From: Frankia sp. AgB1.9
GTDB taxonomy: Bacteria > Actinomycetota > Actinomycetes > Frankiales > Frankiaceae
DNA: 38,213 nt
Direction of reading: 5' to 3'
Assembly: GCF_016786355.1 (NCBI RefSeq)
Contig: NZ_JADWYX010000066.1
Coordinates: 11,788 to 50,000 of the forward strand
Made by a program: the position numbers and the translations under genes. Below the pieces are notes generated by a model. It made no database searches, was not told where the DNA came from, and saw only the letters and a program-made list of their open reading frames with translations. Below, one piece after another: positions 31,269 through 38,213 of this stretch (its first letter is position 1; the number at the start of each line of letters is the position of its first letter).

Positions 31269-34200
31269 TCATCGGGTCCGGTCGAGACTGGTCAGCCAGC
31301 GATGGAGATCCTGCGCGGTCGACGCCGCGTGCTCGTTCATCATCGTCTGGTGGTTGCCGGCGACCTCCAGCGTGAGGTGCTCGATCTCCCAGTCGGTCGT
31401 CCAGCCGTGTTCGGCGATCGTCGCCTGGTCGTCCGGCGACAGCTGGGGCATCCGCTCCTGAGCGCGAACGAGGACCACCGGTGCCTCGACGGGGCTCGGC
31501 TTCCATTTCTCGAACAGGGTCAGGTAGGCGCCCTGGGCGGTGACCTGCGCCTCGGTCATGAGCGCGAATGCCTGGTCGTTCACGGCGATGCCGCGTAGCT
31601 CCTCCTGGATGTCCTCGGTCGGGATGCGGTCCCCGGGCAGCCAGGTGTCGAGCAGGACGACGGCGTCCGGCCGCTGACCGCGCGCCTCCAGACCGGCGGC
31701 GACCGCGTGCGCCAGCCAACCGCCGGACGAGTAACCGGCCAGCGCTACCGGCACGTCGGCGAACTCACCGGCGATCAGGTCGGCCAGCAGGTCGACGACG
31801 AGGTCCGACGTCGCGGGCAGGTGCTCGCCCTCGTCGAAGCCCGGCAGCGAGAGTCCGTAGACGTTCCGCCGGCCGTGCAGGTGCAGCGCCAGCCGGGCGA
31901 AACTGTGCGGCCCGGAGGGGGCGACCATCGACGGGACGCAGACGAGGGCACACGGCGCCGGGCCGGAGGCGAGCCGGACGGGTGGCCGAGCCGTCCCGAA
32001 GCCGGCCAGGTCGTGGAAGACGGGCCTGAGCTTGGCGACGGCCTGGAGCACCTCGACGCCCTCGACGAACCGCCCGATCGAGCAGGCCTGCCGGTAGAGG
32101 TCGCGCACCCCGGCCGGCGTGAGCTGGCCACTCGGCGCTGCACGGTCCTGGGTGGCGACCAGCGAGCCGAGATACTCGGCCAGCTCCGTCACGGTCGGGT
32201 GCTCGAAGACGACGGGTGGGGCGAGCCGCTGGCCGATCACGGTGGACAGACGGCGGCTGAGCTGGACCGACGCGAGCGAGTCGAAGCCGAGGTCCAGGAA
32301 TCGGCGATCGAGCGCCACCTCGTCTGGCGACGCGTGGCCGAGGATAGCCGCGGCCTCCTCGCGCACCAGGCTGGTCAGCGCGCGATCGCGTTCCGATCCG
32401 GTGAGACGGACGAGGCTGGCACGCTGGTCGTCCGCCGCCGGGCCGGTCGAGAGGCCGGTCGTCGGCGGAGGCGTGGCGGCTCGGACCGGGCGCTCGCTCA
32501 GCTCGTCGAAGAAGTGGCTGGGCCGCCGCGCGGTGAACGGCGGCAGAAAACGTCCCCAGTCGACGTCGGCCACCGTCGTCGCCGCCGAGCCGGCGGCGAC
32601 CGCCTCCGTCAGGGCGGTGACGGCCGCCTCGGCCGGCAGGGGAGCGACCCCGCGCCGCAGCAGGTAGTCGCGCAACGTCGGCTCGGCACCGAGGCCCCCC
32701 TCGGCCCAGGGACCGAAGGCGACGGAGGTGGCCGGCAGCCCGCGGCCGTGCCGGTGCGAGGCCAGGGCGTCCAGGTAGGCGTTGCCCGCGCAGTACCCGG
32801 TCTGGCCGCCGCTGCCCCAGGTCGCCGAGACGGAGGAGATCAGCAGGAACGCGTCCAGTGGGACTCCGTCGCCGCTGGCGGGGCTGGTCAGCTCGTCGAG
32901 CAGTGCCGCTCCGACGGCCTTGCCGGTCACGACCTCTTCAAGTTCGCCGAGGCTGAGCTCCCGTAACGGCGCGACCCGGCCGATGACGCCGGCCGCGTGC
33001 ACGACGGCGGTCAGCGGCTCGTCGAAGCCCGTCGCCCGGTCGAGCAGCGCCGTGACCTGGTCGCGGTCGGCGAGGTCGCACGCCTCGACGGTCACCTTGG
33101 TACCCAGCGCCTGGAGGTCCGCGACCAGCTCCGGGACCCCGGGGGCGGCCGGCCCGCGCCGGCTGACCAGGATGAGGCGCGCCGCTCCGTCCCGGGCGAA
33201 CCGGCGGGCGGCGTGGGCGCCGATCGCGCCGGTTCCACCGGTGATCAGAACGGTTCCGCTCGGTCGCCAGGACGCCGCCGCGGTGTGGGCCGGCTCGGCC
33301 GGGACCAGGCGTGGGACCAGCAGCGCGCCGCCGCGTACCGCCAGCTGGTCCTCACCGCCGGGCGCGGTGAGCGCGACGCCGGCCAGGGCCAGCGCCTCGT
33401 CGTCGAGGGTGGCCGGGAGGTCGAGAAGGCCGCCCCAGGCGTCGGGGCGCTCCAGCGCCAGCGCGCGGCCCAGCCCCCACACCATCGCCTGGGCCGGCGC
33501 GGAGACCGGATCGAGCGGCCCGGTGCTGACCGCGCCGCGGGTGACGCACCAGTACGGCGCGGTCTGGCCGAGGTCGTCGAGCGCCTGCGCGACCAGGCAG
33601 GTGAAGGCGAACCCGTTGGTCAGCCGCGGGTGCAGGGCGTTGGGCTGATCGTCGAACGGGAGCAGTGAGACGATGCCGCCGAGCTGGTCGTCCCGACTCG
33701 AGCTGTGCTTCGACAGCACCGCGGCGAGCCGCCCGCGCTCCGCGTCGGCCACGGCGAGGGGGATGTGGACCGGCCTGCCGCCCAGACGTTCGAGGAGCCA
33801 GGACAGCCGGGAGAGCATCCGGTCGTCGACCCCCGCCGGCCCTGTCAACACCAGCCAGGTGCCCTTGATCGAAGCTCCGGTGGCGAGGTGGCCGGCGGCC
33901 GCCGCCGCGGCGCGTTCAGCGGACAACGGCTCCCACCGGACCTGGTAGCGCCAGCTGTCCGGTCTCGTCGCCGGTGCGCCGGTCGCCGGCGGAACTGCCG
34001 CGCCGTCGATCCAGTAGCGCCTGCGTTGGAAGGCGTAGGTCGGGAGGTCGACCCGGCGGCCGCCGCGGTCGTCGCACAGCGTCGCCCAGTCGATGGCGAC
34101 ACCCGCGACGTCCAGCTCGGCGAGGGCGACGAGCAGCGTCTCGGGTTCGGAACGGCCGGCCCGGCTGGTCGCGACCGCTGCCAGGTCCTCGGCTGTGGCG

Positions 34201-37121
34201 TCCTCGGGCAGGCAGCCCGGCACGAGCGCGGTCAGGACGGCGTCGGGCCCGATCTCGACGAAGGCCCGCACGCCGTCCCGGTGCAGCCCGCGAACCCCGT
34301 CGAGGAACCGGACCGGCTCACGTACCTGGCGTACCCAGTACTCGGGCGACATCAGGTCAGCCTCGGTGGCGGGTTCACCGGTCAGGCTGGACATGACGGG
34401 CAGGGACGGCGGGTGGTAGGTGACTGCCTGCACGGCCGTGCGGAAGGCCACGAGCATGTCGTCCATGTGGGGGGAGTGGAACGCGTGGCTGACGGTCAGC
34501 CTCTTCGTGCGCGTGCCGCGCCGCGTCCAGTCGGCGGCCACCTGGGCGACCGCGTCCGCGTCGCCCGCGATCACCGTGGACCGGGCGCCGTTCACGGCGG
34601 CGATCTCGACCTGTCCGGCCAGCCCGGCGATCGAGGCGAGGACGTCCGCCTCGCCGGCTCGGATCGCGGTCATGGCGCCCCCGGGCCGGCACTCCTGCAT
34701 CAGCCGGCCTCGGGCCGCGACCAGCGCGCAGGCGTCGTCGAGTGTCCAGACCCCGGCGACGTGGGCCGCGGTCAGCTCGCCGATGGAGTGCCCGACGACG
34801 GTGTCGGGCCGCAGGCCCCAGGACTGGAGGAGCCGGAACAGCGCCGTCTCGAAAGTGAAGAGCGCGGCCTGCGTGTACGCGGTCTGGTCGAGCAGCGCGG
34901 CGTCGGTCGAGCCGGCTGGCGCGAACATGACCTTCCGCAGCGGGCGGCGCAGGAGCGGAGCGAACCGGTCGCAGATCTCGTCCAGCGCCCGGGCGAACTC
35001 CGGGTAGGCCCGGTACAGCAGCCGGCCCATTCCCGCGCGTTGGCTGCCCTGCCCGGTGAACAGGAATGCCGTCCGCCCGCCCGAGACCGCCGGCCGCGCC
35101 ACCCCCGAGATCAGACCGGCCGAGGAGCGGTTCTCGGCGAGCCTCGTCAGGGTGTTGACCAGATGCGCGTGACCTCCTCGCTCGTCGGAGACGATGACGA
35201 CGGCGCGTGACTCGAAGCGGACCCTGCCGCTCAGCGTGAGTCCGACGTCGAGCGGGGTGATCTCGAGGTGGCGGTCCAGATGACCGGCCAGCCGCGCGGC
35301 GTTGGCGCCCACGGCCTCGGCTGTCCGGCCGGACAGGACGATCGGCACCGGGGCCGGCGCGTTCGCCGAGCGCGGGTGGGAGGCCGTGGAGTCCGGCCGG
35401 TTGGTGCCCGGCGCCTCGCTCGTCTCGGGCAGGTCCGCGGCCTCCTCGAGGATCAGGTGGGCGTTGGTGCCGCTCACACCGAACGAGGAGACCGCCGCGC
35501 GCCTTGGTGCGCCGTCGGAGGTCTCCCACGGCCGTTGCTCGGTGAGCAGGGAGACGTGGCCGGCGGACCAGTCGACATGCGGAGACGCCTCTCGCACATG
35601 GAGGGTCCGCGGCAGCTGGCCATGCCGCATGGCCTGCACCATCTTGATCACGCCGGCGACCCCGCTCGCCGCCTGGGTGTGACCGATGTTCGACTTCAGC
35701 GACCCGAGGTGCAGCGGCCGGCCGGCCGGGCGGCCGCGACCGTAGGTGGCGACGACGGCCTCGGCCTCGATCGGGTCGCCGAGCGCGGTGCCGGTGCCGT
35801 GCGCCTCCAGGACGTCCACGTCACCCGGGTCGAGTCCGGCGCTGGCCAGCGCCGTGAGGATGAGGCGTCGCTGGGCGCTGCCGCTCGGCGCCGCCAGTCC
35901 GTTGCTGGCGCCGTCCTGGTTGATCGCGGTGCCGCGGATCAGCGCGAGTACCTCGTGGCCGTGCCGGCGCGCGTCGGAGAGCCGTTCCAACAGGAGCACG
36001 CCGGCGCCGTCGGCCCAGCCGGTCCCGTCGGCGTCCGCGGAGAAGGGCTTGCACCGGCCGTCGGGCGCCAGGCCCTGCTTGCGGCTGAACTCCAGCAGCA
36101 TGCTCGGTGTCGCCATCACGGTCACTCCACCGGCCAGCGCCAGCTCGCACTCGCCCGACAGAAGCGACCGCGCGGCCAGGTGGATGGCCACCAGCGAGCT
36201 GGAGCACTGCGTGTCCACGCTCAACGCCGGGCCTTCGAACCCGAACGTGTAGGACACGCGGCCGGCGACGACGCCGAGCGCGTTCCCGGTGAGTAACTGG
36301 CCCTGAACTTCGGCCGGGGCGCGGTGCCAGGGCGGCCCGTAGTCCTGGAGGGACACCCCGGTGAAGACGCCGGTCCTGCTGCCGCGCAGGGAGCCGGGGT
36401 CGACGCCCGCGCGTTCGAACGCCTCCCAGGTGATCTCCAGCATCAGCCGCTGCTGGGGATCCATCGCGGCGGCCTCACGGGGGCCGATGCCGAAGAAGCC
36501 GGGATCGAACAGGCTGATGTCCGGCAGGAACCCGCCGTGGCGGGTGTAGATCGTTCCTGGCTGCTCGCGATCCGGGGCGTAGAGCGCGTCCAGGTCCCAG
36601 CCGCGGTTCGTCGGCAGCCCGACGATGCCATCCCGGCCGTCCCGCACCAGTTCCCACAGCGCGGCCGGCGAGTTGGCGTCGCCGGGCAGCCGGCAGGCCA
36701 TGCCGACGACGGCCACGGGATCCCCGGCGACGACTCCGCCCGGGGGACCGTTGAGCGTCACGTCGGCCTCGTCGTCGCTCCCCAGGATGCGCGCCCGCAG
36801 ATAGGCGGCCAGGGCGGCCGGCGACGGCCGGTCGAACAGGAGGGTGGCCGGGAGTACCAGGCCGGTCTCCGCTGCCAGCCTCGACCGCAATAGGCCGGCT
36901 ACCTCGCGATAGATTCCAAGGCGGCGCCACGAAACGAGGGTATCGACCGGGATTCGTGCCGAATCGCGGTCAGTTAGCACACCGACGATCTCGGCTATCA
37001 GATTGAGAAGGACTCGGATCTGCCCGGACTTCGGGAGATCGGTCAGGCGTTCACGGAGTGTGTTCGCCGAACCGTCGGAATCCCGGGCGGAAGGCACCCC
37101 GGATTTGGGAGAAGCGTGCAT
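31269..37121 (-). CDS. Single-module type I polyketide synthase: (ACP-like)-KS-AT-KR-ACP-TE
   Basis: A 1950-aa enzyme starting at ATG 37121, with AGGAG about 7 nt upstream. Residues about 25-105 resemble an ACP (RLAAETGLVLPATLLFDRPSP) but LGxDS is LGIYRE, so the phosphopantetheine Ser is missing. The KS starts near 133, with DTQCSSSLVA, EAHGTGT and NIGHTQAA, so all catalytic residues remain. The AT (about 680-975) has GHSIGE and HAFH, the malonyl-CoA signature. The KR (about 1285-1465) has TGGTGAIG, SSVSATWGSGGQ and YCAGNA; the Trp and lack of LDD indicate A-type. The ACP has LGFDSLASVQL (about 1610). The TE has GYSSGGW (about 1797) and GNHQTMM. No DH or ER is present. It should extend a starter once and make a beta-hydroxy acyl chain, released by the TE; the starter supplier is not in view. 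Confidence 0.95.
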   Translation of the reverse strand: MHASPKSGVPSARDSDGSANTLRERLTDLPKSGQIRVLLNLIAEIVGVLTDRDSARIPVDTLVSWRRLGIYREVAGLLRSRLAAETGLVLPATLLFDRPSPAALAAYLRARILGSDDEADVTLNGPPGGVVAGDPVAVVGMACRLPGDANSPAALWELVRDGRDGIVGLPTNRGWDLDALYAPDREQPGTIYTRHGGFLPDISLFDPGFFGIGPREAAAMDPQQRLMLEITWEAFERAGVDPGSLRGSRTGVFTGVSLQDYGPPWHRAPAEVQGQLLTGNALGVVAGRVSYTFGFEGPALSVDTQCSSSLVAIHLAARSLLSGECELALAGGVTVMATPSMLLEFSRKQGLAPDGRCKPFSADADGTGWADGAGVLLLERLSDARRHGHEVLALIRGTAINQDGASNGLAAPSGSAQRRLILTALASAGLDPGDVDVLEAHGTGTALGDPIEAEAVVATYGRGRPAGRPLHLGSLKSNIGHTQAASGVAGVIKMVQAMRHGQLPRTLHVREASPHVDWSAGHVSLLTEQRPWETSDGAPRRAAVSSFGVSGTNAHLILEEAADLPETSEAPGTNRPDSTASHPRSANAPAPVPIVLSGRTAEAVGANAARLAGHLDRHLEITPLDVGLTLSGRVRFESRAVVIVSDERGGHAHLVNTLTRLAENRSSAGLISGVARPAVSGGRTAFLFTGQGSQRAGMGRLLYRAYPEFARALDEICDRFAPLLRRPLRKVMFAPAGSTDAALLDQTAYTQAALFTFETALFRLLQSWGLRPDTVVGHSIGELTAAHVAGVWTLDDACALVAARGRLMQECRPGGAMTAIRAGEADVLASIAGLAGQVEIAAVNGARSTVIAGDADAVAQVAADWTRRGTRTKRLTVSHAFHSPHMDDMLVAFRTAVQAVTYHPPSLPVMSSLTGEPATEADLMSPEYWVRQVREPVRFLDGVRGLHRDGVRAFVEIGPDAVLTALVPGCLPEDATAEDLAAVATSRAGRSEPETLLVALAELDVAGVAIDWATLCDDRGGRRVDLPTYAFQRRRYWIDGAAVPPATGAPATRPDSWRYQVRWEPLSAERAAAAAAGHLATGASIKGTWLVLTGPAGVDDRMLSRLSWLLERLGGRPVHIPLAVADAERGRLAAVLSKHSSSRDDQLGGIVSLLPFDDQPNALHPRLTNGFAFTCLVAQALDDLGQTAPYWCVTRGAVSTGPLDPVSAPAQAMVWGLGRALALERPDAWGGLLDLPATLDDEALALAGVALTAPGGEDQLAVRGGALLVPRLVPAEPAHTAAASWRPSGTVLITGGTGAIGAHAARRFARDGAARLILVSRRGPAAPGVPELVADLQALGTKVTVEACDLADRDQVTALLDRATGFDEPLTAVVHAAGVIGRVAPLRELSLGELEEVVTGKAVGAALLDELTSPASGDGVPLDAFLLISSVSATWGSGGQTGYCAGNAYLDALASHRHGRGLPATSVAFGPWAEGGLGAEPTLRDYLLRRGVAPLPAEAAVTALTEAVAAGSAATTVADVDWGRFLPPFTARRPSHFFDELSERPVRAATPPPTTGLSTGPAADDQRASLVRLTGSERDRALTSLVREEAAAILGHASPDEVALDRRFLDLGFDSLASVQLSRRLSTVIGQRLAPPVVFEHPTVTELAEYLGSLVATQDRAAPSGQLTPAGVRDLYRQACSIGRFVEGVEVLQAVAKLRPVFHDLAGFGTARPPVRLASGPAPCALVCVPSMVAPSGPHSFARLALHLHGRRNVYGLSLPGFDEGEHLPATSDLVVDLLADLIAGEFADVPVALAGYSSGGWLAHAVAAGLEARGQRPDAVVLLDTWLPGDRIPTEDIQEELRGIAVNDQAFALMTEAQVTAQGAYLTLFEKWKPSPVEAPVVLVRAQERMPQLSPDDQATIAEHGWTTDWEIEHLTLEVAGNHQTMMNEHAASTAQDLHRWLTSLDRTR

Positions 37122-37331
37122 CCGGCTCTCCTAGCAGAAGAAACGACAGCGGCCCCCGCTCCGCTACGGACGATGGCGTGGTCACCTCGGCTGGCGTTCA
37201 GCGCAGACCGACGCTCAGCCCGATGACCGTCGCGCCGAAAAAGGCGTCAACCGGCAACCGGAGCCATGTTCCGCAACCTAGGGTGCGTATAACCGTCCGA
37301 ACTAGCCGCAAACGGGGGGTCTTCTGACGAC

Positions 37332-37376
37332 CTGAGGTGGCCGCCGGGCGGCGCTCGCGAGAGCGCCCGCCCGGCC
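37332..37376. terminator. GC-rich hairpin between the LuxR and PKS genes
   Basis: GCCGGGCGG-CGCTC pairs with GAGCGCCCGCCCGGC around a GCGA loop, with one bulged base. It lies downstream of the minus-strand regulator gene and upstream of the PKS promoter, suiting a terminator, although no T-run follows. Confidence 0.5.
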
Positions 37377-37445
37377 GCTTCTGATCAGGCTCGGGCGGCG
37401 GGTGGCCGCTCCGGCGGAAACCGGGTTCGAGTCCCGGGCCGGGTA
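37369..37445 (+). other. tRNA-like 3' part (T-arm and acceptor-like pairing), probable remnant or chance
   Basis: CCGGGTTCGAGTCCCGG (37421-37437) is a perfect T-arm. The next seven bases, GCCGGGT, can pair with GCCCGGC at 37369-37375, giving an acceptor-like stem and a 77-nt span. The D-arm is missing and the would-be anticodon loop lacks T33, so it is not a working tRNA. It overlaps the hairpin at 37332-37376. Confidence 0.3.
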
Positions 37446-37458
37446 GCCCGGCCGCCGC

Positions 37459-38213
37459 CTACGGCAGCAGGCCGGCCCGGCGCGCCACGTTGACGGCGGC
37501 GGTGCGATTGTGGACGCCCAGCTTCTGCATGATGCTTCGCAGATACGATTTCACGGTCTCCGGCTTTACCGTGAGATGTTTCGCGGCCTCCGCGTTGGAG
37601 TGGCCCTCGGCGATGAACCGGACCACCTCGAGTTCGCGCGGTGTCAGGCCGAAGGCCGGCTCGCGGTCGGTCGCCCCGTCCATGTAGCCGTAGCACGCCT
37701 GTAACAGCTGGCGGATGGACGCGACCCGTTCTCGTACCGCCACCTGGTCGCCGGCGTGGTCGGTCAGCCCCTCCAGCTCCGCCTCGATCTGGAGGAGGGT
37801 TTCCAGCGCCGGTGCGGGTGGGCGTACGTAGGGGCCGCCGCCGGTATCACCCCTGGCCCCGCCGCTGTGGTAGGCGAGAAATCGCTCGAACGCGCGCGCC
37901 ATCTCGACGAAGGTGTCACTGACGGCGGAGCCGATCTGATCCCTCGATCGCGTGGCCGCGTACATCACCGCCCAGATCGCGCCGGCCCTGCGGACGGGGA
38001 CGGCGGCGACCGCCCGGATTCCCTCTTCGGTGCCGGCCCAGTCGCTTCGGCCGGGCTGTCGCCGGCTGTTGCGGACGTCCGCTATGACCGGCCGGCCGCG
38101 CACCAGGACCTGGCCCCCGACACCCACACCAGGGGGCAATACCGCTAAGTTAAGACCCGCACCAACAAGATCAAATAGCCATCGATGATCTTCGTTGCGT
38201 TCTGGGGATCCTT
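37459..38213 (-). CDS. GAF-LuxR family regulator (partial, N-terminus beyond window)
   Basis: The frame stays open from the stop at 37459 to the window edge, so at least 250 residues are visible and the start lies outside. The N-terminal part is GAF-like (WLFDLVGAGLNLAVLPPGVG, VADVRN-like loop, GIRAVAAVPVRRAGAIWAVMYAATR), which may sense a ligand. A helical linker leads to the C-terminal LuxR helix-turn-helix: LTPRELEVVRFIAEGHSN, AAKHLTVKPETVKSYLRSIMQKLGV, and NRTAAVNVARR. It is transcribed toward the PKS gene on the same strand, so it is the likely pathway regulator. A TTA Leu codon occurs at 38146-38148. Confidence 0.9.
   Translation of the reverse strand, partial: GSPERNEDHRWLFDLVGAGLNLAVLPPGVGVGGQVLVRGRPVIADVRNSRRQPGRSDWAGTEEGIRAVAAVPVRRAGAIWAVMYAATRSRDQIGSAVSDTFVEMARAFERFLAYHSGGARGDTGGGPYVRPPAPALETLLQIEAELEGLTDHAGDQVAVRERVASIRQLLQACYGYMDGATDREPAFGLTPRELEVVRFIAEGHSNAEAAKHLTVKPETVKSYLRSIMQKLGVHNRTAAVNVARRAGLLP

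Noticed and set aside
36190..36230. KSQ decarboxylating loading domain
   Set aside because: The Gln is beside the catalytic Cys, not in its place; the Cys and both His motifs remain.

Overview
The window is GC-rich DNA with actinobacterial gene content: a DUF3710 protein, GTG starts, a modular type I polyketide synthase, TetR and GAF-LuxR regulators, IS256-type and group II intron debris, and a STAND NTPase with tandem repeats. Together these suggest a Frankia-like or related soil or symbiotic actinomycete. The genus is an inference; no 16S or other marker is present.

Region 1 (1-5800) is a conflict/mobile-element zone. On the minus strand a 141-aa helical protein (2006-2431) lies just upstream of an NLR-like STAND NTPase with a repeat tail (1-1980, cut by the window edge). 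The C-terminus of the small protein and the N-terminus of the NTPase carry matching short motifs (NIAGRDVY...QVFY and NIAARDLY...QHFY). This is the layout of bacterial amyloid-signalling NLR/effector pairs. Beside them sit a complete IS256-family element with an 8-bp target duplication, a group II intron reverse transcriptase remnant with an internal deletion, and a frameshifted WD40 pseudogene.

Region 2 (5800-13200) is metabolic. It holds an alpha/beta hydrolase, a DUF3710 protein, a minus-strand operon (zinc alcohol dehydrogenase, SnoaL-like protein, 3-hydroxyisobutyrate-dehydrogenase-like enzyme), a TetR regulator with candidate operators, and a plus-strand SDR-thiolase pair. The set suggests breakdown of a CoA-linked or lipid-like substrate.

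Region 3 (13200-18100) has a GGDEF protein with a degraded EAL domain, two unrelated SAM methyltransferases, and copies of a dispersed ~75-bp palindromic repeat. Five clear copies of the repeat, plus a possible half copy, lie in the gaps of this window.

Region 4 (18100-28400) is the most unusual part: a cassette that looks like a toxin and lysis arsenal. A minus-strand gene train encodes a T4-lysozyme-like muramidase, a trypsin/DNA-RNA endonuclease fusion, a small holin-like membrane protein, an aegerolysin-like/cysteine-peptidase-like fusion, and a helical protein with a tachylectin-like propeller. A CHAP-peptidoglycan-binding hydrolase is transcribed divergently from a promoter region holding a perfect 19-bp palindrome. 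Two duplicated Cys-rich secreted peptides and a membrane protein of unknown function follow. The large proteins show no signal peptides, so release by lysis or by a dedicated injection device is a reasonable hypothesis.

Region 5 (28400-38213) has a VOC protein and a small polyketide locus. The locus holds a single-module PKS (inactive ACP-like domain, KS, malonyl-type AT, A-type KR, ACP, TE), a sulfotransferase-methyltransferase fusion, and a GAF-LuxR regulator cut by the window edge.
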